From the NCBI GenBank assembly GCA_025923075.1, contig JAICGN010000006.1:1-64000 (forward strand): a DNA stretch of 64,000 nucleotides, in the 5' to 3' direction. The notes below the pieces were generated by a model. That model did no database searches. It worked only from the letters and a program-made list of their open reading frames with translations, and was not told where the DNA came from. This DNA is from Chitinophagaceae bacterium. Lineage in GTDB: Bacteria > Bacteroidota > Bacteroidia > Chitinophagales > Chitinophagaceae. Positions 16,718 through 26,954 of this stretch are shown here, in pieces; the stretch's first letter is position 1; the number at the start of each line of letters is the position of its first letter. A program made the position numbers and the translations under genes.

Positions 16718-19700
16718 TTACCTCATTAAATACATTTTACCATATCCCTTGTTGAAGTATTTATCAGTATTATCATCTTCCGCCTTATACTTATCTAATG
16801 ATCGTCCATTCAGATTAGTTATAACACGGTAAAGGTAAATACCATTCGCAAGCTTCTGGCCATATTGATCGGTTCCATCCCACTTGAATTCTGTAATATT
16901 CCTTCCAATATGTAATGGCCCCAATTCATCTTTTGTGATTTCCCGAACTATCTTTCCTGTGATGGTCATGATCTGTATCCTGATATTCTGTGGCACCTCG
17001 GCTCCCGTTATTGTAAACACAAAGGCGGTGGAAGTTGTAAATGGATTCGGGTAATTCAGCATATTTGAGATCATCGGTTTATTGATAACCTGGAAACTGA
17101 CCTTATATTCTATGTTTCCTGCCGTATTTCCGCTCCTGTCCTTACCTGTGACCGTCAATTCATAATCTCCATCAAGCGGGAAATAAGGCAGGAAGTCGAT
17201 CGTAGCTGTATTGTCAGGATTCGGCGCATTCCCAGCTGCAGTAAATTTCAATGTATCGCTTGTATTAAAGAAGAATGAACGCCTGACGCCATTTGGATAA
17301 AGTACCTGTATCCTGGCGCCACTGGTATCATCTAAAATCATCCATTTACTTTCGTCTTTAAGCTTGATTGTGATGTGCGGTTTAGATGCTACAATGTCGC
17401 GGTTAAGAATATGAACTCCATCGAAGGTCACATCAAGCAATGGATTTACGTTATCGGATTTTACATAGAAATTCCGGTACATGAAATTATTAAAATGGAA
17501 CTGCTCGGGCTGATCGTTATCCGGATTCACATCAAGATAAAAAGTGTTTTGTCCACGTAATCCGGTCGTATTTATTGGACTTCTGACGTGTAAGGTATCT
17601 CCGTTGAGTAGTGGTCTGAACCTGGATAACGGTACAGTATCTTGCACATTGTTTTGGTTTGTCACGATCATTTTCGCTCTGAGGCTATCAAAATTAGCCT
17701 CGCTGATATTTTTAAAAGCAATTTTAAAATCAAGTGGTTCGCCTGCTTCCAGTGTATCCTTAAACTGTAAGAATATATTCGGCGCTATCGCACCTTCCGG
17801 TACCGGAACATAGGTGATTCGCCAGTATCGCAACTGGTAAGGAGTCAGATGGACCGAATCCATATTTCTCATCTTTAGTTTTAAGAAGGGATATTGTACG
17901 GCATCAATTGTAGAAATATCATAATTCTGCTGGTGTAATGCAAGACCGCTGACTAGATTCGTTTCGGCACCGGCATTGTCAATTCCAATAATATCAACCG
18001 ATGGCATATCATCTGAATTCACTTCGTCGGATGATCCTCTCCATATCAGCTCTTTCCATTGTTTGGCTGCTCCAAATACAGGGGAAGTTATATAACCTAA
18101 GGTATCAGGCGTAGGGCAATCAACACTCATTAGTATTCGGTCATAAATAGTATTGGTAAATTCCATCTGTGACGGAAACGCAGCCTGGCTGTTTTTCTTG
18201 AATACAAAAATAAATGCCGTTGTGGTATCATAATTATCAATAGTTGTAAAACCCTGGTTCTTTAATGTATGATACAGAGACACACCCGAACCCAACCAGG
18301 TAGTATCATTACGCCATACATCTGCATAAGTATTTGCGTTATGGTCATAGGGATATGTATTGCTGCGAACAACTACATACGCCCCGTCGGGAACGACATT
18401 TTCAAGAAAATTCATAGCTTTTCTTCTTGAGGCCGTGTCAGCTAATGAGTACAGAAAGTTATGAGTTCTTAATCCGCCACAAACCGCCAGCGAACTTCCA
18501 TACAAACCTCCTGTACCGCTGCTAAAATCATTCTCCATAGGCTGAAACGATTTTGGATCGTATACATTTATCATCAGTTCATTATAATTACAGCCCCCGT
18601 TATGAAGAATTTCTCCATTGACAGTAATAGTGAAATCAGCATCTCCCTGTCCACCGGAAGGATACATGGCCGAACGTATAAACAGGTTGTTGATAACAGT
18701 CTTGTAGGTCCAGTTTCGGCTGGAAGAATCGATTTTTAACCTTTCCTGCAATGATCTAGTATGCTGAAAGAAATGTGATTGATTAAACCCAAGGTCACTA
18801 TTTGGCAAATAAACAAACGAAGCTTCATTCCACTTTGTCGCATTTCCTGCGCCGTCTAATGGTGATACTCTCCAATAATATACAGTACTATCAGTAAAAG
18901 TAATTCCCGGATTAAATTCCAGTAATCCTCCAATAGAAGTCATATTTACAGAACGCTTTATTGACGAATTAAAAAAGTCAGTTGTGTCTATCTCCATCCT
19001 GTATTGTTTCGAGGGGCTCAATGGATTTGCAGTTGACGCATACAACTTGATGTTTTGCTTGTTGATAATAGCATAATTTAAAGGATAAACAGGCCTTATA
19101 TCATCTTCGAAAATAAAAAACTCTTTTGTTATGGTGTTATTGGTCTCATATAGCTCATCAACTACATTATCAGCATCAATAGTTACGGTGATCTTATTAA
19201 GCCCCTTATCGGTTAGCGGGTCTATATCTATAAATATAGATAACGAATCCTGAAAGCGAATACCCGGGATGGTATCTTTAAATACTACGACGGGGGTGTT
19301 GTTACCAGGGAAAGTTCGTTCAACTTTTACTGCGATGGGTTTATTGGTAGCTCTCCCGATATTCATATAGCGGGCATCAACTTTAAATTTCAAATCAGCA
19401 ATTGTTATAAAGGACGGCGAGATCTTTACCATTGGGTCTTCAATCACATAGTCCGGTTTCAAATGCGTATTCGGACGAATGGCAGGGTCGCCATGAAATG
19501 TGTTTTGTTCCGTATGCATTCGGGCATAAAAATCCAACTGTGAGGTCTGAGTAAATACATCAGCGACTGCTTGTTTTAAAATTTCCCCATAGGTGCGGCC
19601 ATACAATGTTCTTGACTCGTTTGTATACGTTTTGGTATTATAAATGTCAAGATAATGCGGAATACCAAAGTGTGAGCTCGCAAGAAATGCAATGGCGCCC

Positions 19701-21793
19701 TTATTTGGGGTAAGCAGCCATCTTTCTGAAAGTGTCTGCTGCGTGTAAAACCTTGCGGGAGTATAATCAAAAAAATTACCGGCTAAACAACCCATCGCAA
19801 TAAACAAAGGATACTTTCCCTGGTTATTATACTGTTCTGGATCATCAAGATTAAAATCAAGCACAGTGGATGAAGAGTGACCAAAATATGTGACCTGGTT
19901 AATCCCCTCCGCGAACAAGTCTTTTATTCTCTGGTCAGCAAGCTGTTGTATTGTTTCAGCCGAGGTTTTCCTGAATGTTGATACGTTCCCACCAAACAAA
20001 GTATCTGAAATGATTTGTTTGTATTTATTCATATATCCGGTCAGTTGTGTAACAAGGGCATCTTCACTTCCACCAATTACATGAACCACATTTTTCATCC
20101 AGGCCTTGTCCTGCGTTAAAGGTGATGAACTTGCTTGTGCTGCTTCATATTCCTGGACCTTCGCTAAATAGGTTGCTATTTCAGCGCCATTAATTACTGA
20201 CAATCTTCCTATCGGCGTAAGGGGTATTTGTGATCTTACGTCAGCACTCATCAGGATATCGGAAGCCGGAGTTCCAAACGTGGGAACAATATTCAATTTG
20301 TCGGATTCAGGGGTTGCTTCGGTGTAGCGGTATTGATCATAGGTCATTGCATGACCCACCATAAACGCAAATTTTGGTGCTACTGAAAAATTAGCCCTGC
20401 CCCAACGCAAGAAATTCCTGATTGAATTCGGATGTTTCTTTATTCCAAAAGCGAACTGGTCAACCAGTTCGTCGATGTCGCAGATTTTAGCATTGTAAGC
20501 GCCACCAGCCAACGAACTACGATACGCCCTGTAATTCTCTACCGGGTTGGAACCACCGGGACCCGTAAATAATGATGGGTGAGATATGATCAGGTAATCA
20601 CCCTGGTTAGCAATTAAATTATAGTTGATGAAATTTCTTGGCTTAAAATTCCCTGCAGTAAGAATATTTGAGGCATCAAGACTAATTAATATAAGTTTCC
20701 TATCAACCAATGAAGGTTCCAGGGCGAATTTCAAAAGTGCCGGATTTGAAATATCGCCTATATATCTTCGGCCATTAGTAATATCATACAAAACAGGTGA
20801 CGTTGAACCATAATTGAAATTGGCTATCTCAAGATAATTGCCCGAAGGATTGGCTGCCAATTCAAATTCAAAATTGATTGCACCCCCAAAATTAAAAATC
20901 CTCGGATAAAGGAGCTCGTACTGTGCAACTACCAACCTGTCATACACGTAGCCGCTGTAATTTGAAATCGCAATCGTATTAGTTCCATTTATTAATGAGG
21001 CCAGAGGAACATTTACCGATACTTTTGCCTGGTTCAGATAATCAAGTTGCTGGCCGTAAATACTATCCGTATTTAGCCCTATTTTAAACTGCCGCTGGTT
21101 AATGCCATTACCAAAAAGATTAATTCTGAACGTGGCGTCAGGCCCAGATATGGATGGGTATAATGTATGCGTCTCTGAAAACAATTGGCCGGGATAAATA
21201 TCCCAGCAAACCCAGCTTTCTCCTCTATCATAAGATGATGAATGAACATATTCTCCGGCGTCTATATAATAGCCAGTATTAATATAATCTTTATAATACT
21301 TCCCTTCTGTAAACATAAAATATGGTTCCGGAGGAAGAATATTACCGGCAACATTATTAACGGCATCCTGCATGCGCAAGTTTCCTCCCGCAGGATTGAT
21401 TGTAAGGAAAAACGCCGCCGTATCAGTCTGAAAGCTATGCTTGCTACTTAAAATATAACTTCTGTCACGATAAAGTGTACTGTCGGGTCGCCCATCATTT
21501 TTTTCACCCCAGAATTCAATGAAATCTCCCCCACCCAAAGGTCCCGAAGATACTGATGTATATAGGGCCACTTCTCTCCCATTTCTCCAAAGTTGAAAAT
21601 GTTCTGCTGGAGTGTTTCCAATGCCTATAGAAGTGAGGGTGGCCTGCGAAATTCTGTAGAGCCCCGTTTTACCTACCGGAAACTTGTAATAAGTTTTACT
21701 GTAGTCAATCCATTCATTATTGTATGGAAATGGTTGAGCCGTTGCAAACAATCCGGACATCGCAATCAGCAGTGTTAGTAAAAATTTTTTCAT
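16718..21793 (-). CDS. porU2: C25-family cysteine peptidase, T9SS sortase PorU2-like
   Basis: The 1691-residue secreted protein has a signal peptide (MKKFLLTLLIAMSGLFATAQ), an N-terminal beta-rich domain to about residue 390, and a gingipain-type C25 peptidase domain. Its likely catalytic pair is His639 (YFGHSSS) and Cys669 (AMGCLAGNF). Several immunoglobulin/CARDB-like repeats follow, then a FlgD-like/T9SS C-terminal domain from about residue 1574 (LNYPNPFTTST to YRVITNLNG). PorU cleaves T9SS sorting signals and attaches cargo to the cell surface. This protein is longer than classical PorU (about 1100-1300 residues), which fits the PorU2 group. A PorV2-like barrel is encoded directly upstream. 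Whether it is an active sortase is unproven. Confidence 0.85.
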   Translation of the reverse strand: MKKFLLTLLIAMSGLFATAQPFPYNNEWIDYSKTYYKFPVGKTGLYRISQATLTSIGIGNTPAEHFQLWRNGREVALYTSVSSGPLGGGDFIEFWGEKNDGRPDSTLYRDRSYILSSKHSFQTDTAAFFLTINPAGGNLRMQDAVNNVAGNILPPEPYFMFTEGKYYKDYINTGYYIDAGEYVHSSSYDRGESWVCWDIYPGQLFSETHTLYPSISGPDATFRINLFGNGINQRQFKIGLNTDSIYGQQLDYLNQAKVSVNVPLASLINGTNTIAISNYSGYVYDRLVVAQYELLYPRIFNFGGAINFEFELAANPSGNYLEIANFNYGSTSPVLYDITNGRRYIGDISNPALLKFALEPSLVDRKLILISLDASNILTAGNFKPRNFINYNLIANQGDYLIISHPSLFTGPGGSNPVENYRAYRSSLAGGAYNAKICDIDELVDQFAFGIKKHPNSIRNFLRWGRANFSVAPKFAFMVGHAMTYDQYRYTEATPESDKLNIVPTFGTPASDILMSADVRSQIPLTPIGRLSVINGAEIATYLAKVQEYEAAQASSSPLTQDKAWMKNVVHVIGGSEDALVTQLTGYMNKYKQIISDTLFGGNVSTFRKTSAETIQQLADQRIKDLFAEGINQVTYFGHSSSTVLDFNLDDPEQYNNQGKYPLFIAMGCLAGNFFDYTPARFYTQQTLSERWLLTPNKGAIAFLASSHFGIPHYLDIYNTKTYTNESRTLYGRTYGEILKQAVADVFTQTSQLDFYARMHTEQNTFHGDPAIRPNTHLKPDYVIEDPMVKISPSFITIADLKFKVDARYMNIGRATNKPIAVKVERTFPGNNTPVVVFKDTIPGIRFQDSLSIFIDIDPLTDKGLNKITVTIDADNVVDELYETNNTITKEFFIFEDDIRPVYPLNYAIINKQNIKLYASTANPLSPSKQYRMEIDTTDFFNSSIKRSVNMTSIGGLLEFNPGITFTDSTVYYWRVSPLDGAGNATKWNEASFVYLPNSDLGFNQSHFFQHTRSLQERLKIDSSSRNWTYKTVINNLFIRSAMYPSGGQGDADFTITVNGEILHNGGCNYNELMINVYDPKSFQPMENDFSSGTGGLYGSSLAVCGGLRTHNFLYSLADTASRRKAMNFLENVVPDGAYVVVRSNTYPYDHNANTYADVWRNDTTWLGSGVSLYHTLKNQGFTTIDNYDTTTAFIFVFKKNSQAAFPSQMEFTNTIYDRILMSVDCPTPDTLGYITSPVFGAAKQWKELIWRGSSDEVNSDDMPSVDIIGIDNAGAETNLVSGLALHQQNYDISTIDAVQYPFLKLKMRNMDSVHLTPYQLRYWRITYVPVPEGAIAPNIFLQFKDTLEAGEPLDFKIAFKNISEANFDSLRAKMIVTNQNNVQDTVPLSRFRPLLNGDTLHVRSPINTTGLRGQNTFYLDVNPDNDQPEQFHFNNFMYRNFYVKSDNVNPLLDVTFDGVHILNRDIVASKPHITIKLKDESKWMILDDTSGARIQVLYPNGVRRSFFFNTSDTLKFTAAGNAPNPDNTATIDFLPYFPLDGDYELTVTGKDRSGNTAGNIEYKVSFQVINKPMISNMLNYPNPFTTSTAFVFTITGAEVPQNIRIQIMTITGKIVREITKDELGPLHIGRNITEFKWDGTDQYGQKLANGIYLYRVITNLNGRSLDKYKAEDDNTDKYFNKGYGKMYLMR

Positions 21794-21819
21794 CGAAGTA
21801 AATTTATCAGGGGTTCGGA

Positions 21820-22935
21820 CTATTTTTTCTTTTTGTTTTTATCATTCACCATATCCAGCTTTAATGAAAACACATGAGTAAACAATGGATTGGATTGATT
21901 AGCCAGGTTAGTAAAGGCATAATCTATTGTCACATTTGAAATCTTAAATCCGGCGCCGGCACTCGGTTGGTATATCCATACTTTTTTCAAATTCAGTGTG
22001 TCTCCATCAGCTAATGCTTGCTGAAAATTATTGATACCCGCTCTTACATAAAATATGTTATTGATATTACATTCAAGCCCGATTTTTGGGTCGGCACTGA
22101 CGGGGTCAGCACTTAGCAATGTATTGCGTTTACCATCAAAAGTCAGATCCATATTTGCTTCTGCAAGCAAGCTAACTTTCTTGCTTATTTTGAAATCTCG
22201 GGCAACACCTAATACAAGTCTTGGTGCAGTGAGCTCAGTAGATTTTACGGGTATCTCGTTATTCGTTAAGTATAAGATTTCTTTTTCCTTTTCGGTAAAA
22301 GTAAATGACCACGTATTGAAAGTTGTTGTGATATCTCTTCCGGCAACTCCAAATTTCCATTTTCCCTGGACTATTTGAACGCCGGCATCGAGGCCAAAGC
22401 CCCATGCTTTCGCAAACTTGCCAACACTGCGATGTATAACTTTAGCATTTACTCCAAACTGAATATTTTTATTACTGCTTTCTTTTAGTTTTTGCGCAAG
22501 CGAAAAAATAAAAGCATAATCTGCTGAAGAGAATGCCTGGATATTATTGTAATTGATCGATCCGTCCGGTTCTACCAGGAATAAAGTATTCATGATATCA
22601 TCTACTGCAAAGCGAAGTCCCGTAATGGCAAAAGTTCTTTTATTATTTGTAGTGGGGAATGCAATGCTGGCGAAATCATATTTGCCAATTCCGGCAAAAT
22701 ACTCGGCATGCATTAAGTTTAACTCCGGATTGTTTTTTACCCCAACGAGGCCTGCCGGGTTCCAATAACCCGAAGTTCCATCTTGTACTGATGCCACTTG
22801 TGCGCCCCCCATGGATAGGCCTCTTGCACCTGCGCCTATGTTCAGGAATTCATTGGAATATTTTCTGAACTGTGAATAGCTTGTCAGAGAAATAAAAGTA
22901 ATGAATAGGGTGAGACAGATGTGTGGTCGTTTCAT
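21820..22935 (-). CDS. porV2: PorV/PorQ-family outer-membrane barrel, PorV2-like
   Basis: The 371-residue protein has a signal peptide and the family start FLNIGAGARGLSMGGAQVAS followed by SGYWNPAGLVGV, the hallmark of PorV/PorQ/FadL-like barrels. PorV carries T9SS cargo from the translocon to the PorU sortase. Its gene is 26 bases upstream of the PorU2-like gene, so the pair is an operon and likely an attachment complex. The C-terminus ends in a lysine-rich tail (NDKNKKKK), unusual for a barrel that would normally end in an aromatic strand. Confidence 0.85.
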   Translation of the reverse strand: MKRPHICLTLFITFISLTSYSQFRKYSNEFLNIGAGARGLSMGGAQVASVQDGTSGYWNPAGLVGVKNNPELNLMHAEYFAGIGKYDFASIAFPTTNNKRTFAITGLRFAVDDIMNTLFLVEPDGSINYNNIQAFSSADYAFIFSLAQKLKESSNKNIQFGVNAKVIHRSVGKFAKAWGFGLDAGVQIVQGKWKFGVAGRDITTTFNTWSFTFTEKEKEILYLTNNEIPVKSTELTAPRLVLGVARDFKISKKVSLLAEANMDLTFDGKRNTLLSADPVSADPKIGLECNINNIFYVRAGINNFQQALADGDTLNLKKVWIYQPSAGAGFKISNVTIDYAFTNLANQSNPLFTHVFSLKLDMVNDKNKKKK

Positions 22936-23131
22936 GGTTCCAATTTTCGGATAAGCATTCTTAAGACAGTTTTCTTCATAAGGTCGGTCGGCCTGTAAAA
23001 ATAGATTTTAAGCGCTGAAATTCATAGGAATCAGCCAAAAATCCAGACTTTGAAAACGAATTAGTTAGAAAAATATTGCCGTTTCACCCTTGGTTTCTTT
23101 TTACTTTACATTTGTGGCCAAATCTTTTAAG

Positions 23132-24409
23132 ATGAAACTCTTAGACGAGCTCAGGTGGAGGGGTATGATTCAGGATTTAATGCCCGGAACTGAAGAACAA
23201 CTGAACTCAGAAATGACCTCAGGATATGTCGGTTTTGATCCTACTGCTGACTCACTACATATTGGCAGCCTCGTGCCTATTTTATTGTTAGTGCATTTAC
23301 AAAGAGCCGGGCATAAGCCAATTGCGCTGGTTGGCGGCGCCACAGGCATGGTCGGCGATCCCAGTGGTAAGAACGAAGAAAGAAATCTATTGAATGAAGA
23401 AACATTGCGTCATAACGAGGAGGGAGTAAAGAAACAACTGATGCAGTTTTTGGATTTTGATTCGTCAAAACCAAACTACGCCGAAATGGTGAACAACTAT
23501 GATTGGTTTAAAGAGATGTCCTTTCTGTCATTTATTCGGGATGTAGGCAAGCATATTACGGTAAATTATATGACCAGTAAAGACAGTGTAAAAAAAAGAC
23601 TGGAGGGTGAAACAGGAATGAGTTTTACTGAATTTACTTATCAGTTGGTACAGGGTTATGACTTTTACTGGCTTTACAAAAACAAAAATGTAAAACTACA
23701 AATGGGTGGTAGTGATCAGTGGGGCAATATCGTAACCGGTACAGAACTCATAAGAAGAAAGGGCAGTGGCAACGCCTTCGCATTTACCTGTCCTTTGATC
23801 ACAAAAGCAGATGGCGGCAAGTTTGGCAAAACGGAAAAAGGGAACATATGGCTTGACCCTGCAAAAACCTCCCCTTATCAATTCTACCAATTTTGGCTGA
23901 ATGCAAGTGATGATGATGCTGAAAAATGGATCAGGATATTTACATTTCTAAATAAAACAACTGTTGAGTCATTGATCGTTGAACATAAGAAAGACGGCGC
24001 AAAAAGAATACTCCAAAAAAAACTCGCCGAAGAAGTGACAAAATTTGTACATGGCGAAAATGAATTGAAGAAGGCAATTGAAACAACAGCTAAATTATTC
24101 GCCAATCAACATGGTGCTGCTGAAGACCTGACAATAGAAGAGTTGGAAGGGATGGAAGGAATAGTCAAGATTGATTTTGCAAAAGATAAGATCTCGTCCG
24201 GAATCGATGTTGTTACATTTTTAGCAGAAACAAAAATCTTTCCGAGTAAAGGTGAAGCTAGAAAAACGGTTCAGGGCGGAGGTATAAGTATTAATAGAAA
24301 AAAGATTGACAATTTTCAGCTATCAATTGAAAATAGTTTGTTGTTGCACAACAAATACATTCTTGTACAAAAAGGGAAAAAGAATTACTACCTCGTAAAC
24401 TGCAACTAA
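23132..24409 (+). CDS. tyrS: Tyrosyl-tRNA synthetase
   Basis: The 425-residue protein has the class I signature region [15 protein letters not shown] (HIGH-like), the GSDQWGN tyrosine-site motif and the KMSKS-like loop KFGKTEKG, and ends with an S4-like RNA-binding domain ([18 protein letters not shown]). It charges tRNA-Tyr. The ATG at 23132 ([12 protein letters not shown]) gives the usual N-terminus; an in-frame GTG at 23090 would add 14 unconserved residues. It is divergent from the PorV2-like gene. Confidence 0.97.
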   Translation: MKLLDELRWRGMIQDLMPGTEEQLNSEMTSGYVGFDPTADSLHIGSLVPILLLVHLQRAGHKPIALVGGATGMVGDPSGKNEERNLLNEETLRHNEEGVKKQLMQFLDFDSSKPNYAEMVNNYDWFKEMSFLSFIRDVGKHITVNYMTSKDSVKKRLEGETGMSFTEFTYQLVQGYDFYWLYKNKNVKLQMGGSDQWGNIVTGTELIRRKGSGNAFAFTCPLITKADGGKFGKTEKGNIWLDPAKTSPYQFYQFWLNASDDDAEKWIRIFTFLNKTTVESLIVEHKKDGAKRILQKKLAEEVTKFVHGENELKKAIETTAKLFANQHGAAEDLTIEELEGMEGIVKIDFAKDKISSGIDVVTFLAETKIFPSKGEARKTVQGGGISINRKKIDNFQLSIENSLLLHNKYILVQKGKKNYYLVNCN

Positions 24410-24475
24410 CTTTAACACCATGGTTTACTAATTCAATTTCATTTGTTGATATTTTTGCATTTATAAAAGGAATCG

Positions 24476-25078
24476 ATGAGAGTCTTCTTGATTTTTGTTT
24501 CTCTTTTTTTCTTCAATTCTTGTATTGCGAGCGATTCCACCTATACCATAAAGATTAATTTTCTGTATGGCTCAAGGCCTGCCAAAGGATACCATAAGCA
24601 GGAATCAAAATTGTTTGGCGGAATAAAAGGCGGTCATGTAAATATTGAAGCGGGGGGTAAAGTACTTGACTTTACACCGGGCAATAATCCGCTTTTTCCC
24701 CAAAATAAAAAACCAAGCGGTGGTTTTAGTATCAATCAATCTGTTTCCTGGGACGGGGATGATAAATGGAAAACTATAATTGTCCCTGTGTCCGAAAAGC
24801 AATACATGGAATTACAGGAACTATTTGATTCGGTTGCCGCGCAGACTCCTTATGACTATGCAATCTTTGGAATGCGATGTGCGGCAGCCAGCTATGACGT
24901 ATTGAGTAAAATCGGTTTATTTAAAGAATATTCAAACACAAAAAATGTTACTACACATTTTTATCCAAAGCTGTTGCGAAAAAAAGTTTTGAAATGGGCC
25001 GACGAAAATAATTATACGATCATCTCGAATGAAGGCAGATCTTCAAGAAAATGGGAATCCGACAAAGGATTGCTATAA
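24476..25078 (+). CDS. Secreted hypothetical protein with papain-like His/Cys arrangement
   Basis: The 200-residue product starts with a hydrophobic signal (MRVFLIFVSLFFFNSCIAS) that may be lipoprotein-type at Cys17. The mature part has GGHVNIEAGGKVLDF and later FGMRCAAASYDVLSKIG. A His in an early strand and a Cys at a helix start recall permuted NlpC/P60 or DUF4105-type peptidases, but no family could be fixed. Its last six bases overlap the end of the SGNH hydrolase gene on the other strand. Confidence 0.6.
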   Translation: MRVFLIFVSLFFFNSCIASDSTYTIKINFLYGSRPAKGYHKQESKLFGGIKGGHVNIEAGGKVLDFTPGNNPLFPQNKKPSGGFSINQSVSWDGDDKWKTIIVPVSEKQYMELQELFDSVAAQTPYDYAIFGMRCAAASYDVLSKIGLFKEYSNTKNVTTHFYPKLLRKKVLKWADENNYTIISNEGRSSRKWESDKGLL

Positions 25079-25738
25079 ATTTTTAAGCACTTTCCACATT
25101 TCCTCTGCCACTAATTGATTGCCTTTCGCATTTAGATGAACTCTATCAGTAGTTAGAATACCACGATCCTTATTGTCTGAGTTATTTTTGAGATTGTAAT
25201 CAAGGAATGCTTTTCTCAGATCAACGATTCGGAGTTCATTCTTTTTGGCAATTCGCCTGATGATATTACTATATTCATTCATATCACCATCCTGCGGGTT
25301 ACTGAAATCCGTCTTCTCCCCTATCGCTGCCGGGGTGCACAGAATTATCTTACTGTTTTTTGCTTTTAATTTATCAATGATTGCCTGGTAGAATTTTTCA
25401 AACTTATCCGCATCGGTGCCTGTGCCCGAAGAAGATTTGTGCCAAACATCATTCACACCAATGTAAATCACAACCACATCGGGATCCTTGGCAAGCACAT
25501 CGTTTTCGATTCGTAAATACAGATCATATACTTTATTGCCGCCAATTCCTGCACCAATAAATTCATAACGATCGGCCTTCCCTTCTCCTTTACACATGCT
25601 GTCAATCTTCATGATGTAACCACCCGCATTTACACCTGCCTGTGTTATTGAATCACCAAAGAAAACAACTCTAGTCTTCTTTTGAGAAACAAAAGATGTT
25701 ATTAGCATAACAATTATTGAAAAGAAAAGAACCTTCAT
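25073..25738 (-). CDS. SGNH/GDSL hydrolase (lysophospholipase/esterase-like)
   Basis: From the ATG at 25738 the 221-residue protein has a signal peptide (MKVLFFSIIVMLITSFVS) and all visible SGNH blocks: FFGDSITQAG (block I Ser), a Gly in block II (GAGIGGNKV), GVNDVWH (block III Asn) and DRVHLNAKGN (block V, with Asp and His). It likely hydrolyses ester bonds of lipids or glycans in the periplasm. An in-frame start at 25819 would overlap the cyanophycinase stop and its terminator and is not favoured. Confidence 0.88.
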   Translation of the reverse strand: MKVLFFSIIVMLITSFVSQKKTRVVFFGDSITQAGVNAGGYIMKIDSMCKGEGKADRYEFIGAGIGGNKVYDLYLRIENDVLAKDPDVVVIYIGVNDVWHKSSSGTGTDADKFEKFYQAIIDKLKAKNSKIILCTPAAIGEKTDFSNPQDGDMNEYSNIIRRIAKKNELRIVDLRKAFLDYNLKNNSDNKDRGILTTDRVHLNAKGNQLVAEEMWKVLKNL

Positions 25739-25763
25739 GAAAATACATTTGACACAATTTAAA

Positions 25764-25793
25764 ACAAAAAAGCATCCGCCGTTGGCCGATGCT
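25764..25793 (-). terminator. Intrinsic terminator after cyanophycinase
   Basis: The minus strand forms AGCATC-G-GCC/GGC-G-GATGCT (25771-25793) followed by TTTTTTG. It sits between the cyanophycinase stop and the SGNH hydrolase start. Confidence 0.85.
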
Positions 25794-25815
25794 GACTGCT
25801 GCAAACCTAAAAGGA

Positions 25816-26709
25816 TCACTCAACATCTACACTCTTCTTAATAACTGCACCATCACTTGCTTCCATTAAAAATTTTCTTTCACTGATAATGTACCCATTC
25901 CCTTTCTCACAAAAATGAACTTTCAAGTTTTCGATCGAGATCGGGTTCCCATCCGGAATATCACCAATATTGTTGTGCAATATGTCATGGCCATCAATAA
26001 TCACAACCAGTCCGCTGCCGATTGCTTCCATCTTATCTCCTCCTGTAATTAACATGCCGGTATCTTCACCAAGCCCAATTCCAATACAACTGGGGTTAGT
26101 AGCAACCGCCTGCGCCAGCCTTCCAAACCTCCCCCGTTTTTCAAAATGAGAATCGATAATTACCGGATCAATAAATCCAAGCCCCGTAGTGATCTTTACT
26201 TCGCCTTTTAAATGGGCCCTTGTCGCATTCCCTTCGTAGATCATTGTTTTACTCATCGCCATTGCACCCGCTGATGTTCCGGCAATCACAAAGGCCTCGG
26301 TCATATAACGCCGCTTCATGATCGCAAGAAACTCTGTACCTCCATCTGTAACGCTTAACCGTAATTGATTTCCCCCGCTGAACATAACCGCATCGCAGTT
26401 TTTTATTCGTTCGAGGTACTCTTTATTCAGCGTATCCTGCCTGGTACGAACATGCATTATGTCAACATTCATGCAACCGATCTTTCCAAATGCGTTCCGG
26501 TAATTCTCCCCTACCTCCATTGGAATAGTAGAAGCGGTAGTGATGATCTCAATTCTTGCGTTGGGACCACCAGCTTCCTGTACCACGCGGCGTAAGATGC
26601 CAAGCTCAAAAAAATTAAGATTACTGCGAAAGACTTCCCCGGCTTCAAGATCGGTGCCTTTATCTTCAGCACCACCGATTGCAATAAGTTTTCCTTTAGG
26701 AATGCTCAT
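25816..26709 (-). CDS. cphB: Cyanophycinase-like S51 serine peptidase
   Basis: The 297-residue protein begins KLIAIGGAEDKG and carries the nucleophile motif GTSAGAMAMS with the following HLKGEVKITTGLGFI and SHFEKRGRFGRL blocks of cyanophycinases. These cytosolic enzymes cleave multi-L-arginyl-poly-L-aspartate to beta-Asp-Arg dipeptides. No cyanophycin synthetase (CphA) is encoded in the window, so the substrate could be imported polymer, internal storage made elsewhere, or another beta-linked peptide. Confidence 0.92.
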   Translation of the reverse strand: MSIPKGKLIAIGGAEDKGTDLEAGEVFRSNLNFFELGILRRVVQEAGGPNARIEIITTASTIPMEVGENYRNAFGKIGCMNVDIMHVRTRQDTLNKEYLERIKNCDAVMFSGGNQLRLSVTDGGTEFLAIMKRRYMTEAFVIAGTSAGAMAMSKTMIYEGNATRAHLKGEVKITTGLGFIDPVIIDSHFEKRGRFGRLAQAVATNPSCIGIGLGEDTGMLITGGDKMEAIGSGLVVIIDGHDILHNNIGDIPDGNPISIENLKVHFCEKGNGYIISERKFLMEASDGAVIKKSVDVE

Positions 26710-26954
26710 TTAAAGGGTTTGATTAGCGACAAATATAATCAGGATGACTATAACGTATTTGTCGTTGCTGGCATTTTGTTAATATGTGGAAAATTATGGG
26801 CCTTGCCGTATGAGTTTTATTAAGCCTCGTTGGGACGCACAGCCTGCGCTGAGCGAAGCGAAGTGTTCATCTGAGCATTTACGCGAGCCTGGTTAAAATG
26901 GGAAACTTGTTAAAGGATTATTTTCCGCTGCTTTCGGACAGCAACCTTGAAAAT

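Noticed and set aside
25739-25819. N-terminal extension of the SGNH hydrolase to 25819
   Set aside because: The extra residues would cover the cyanophycinase terminator and overlap its stop, and they precede a clear signal peptide that begins at 25738.
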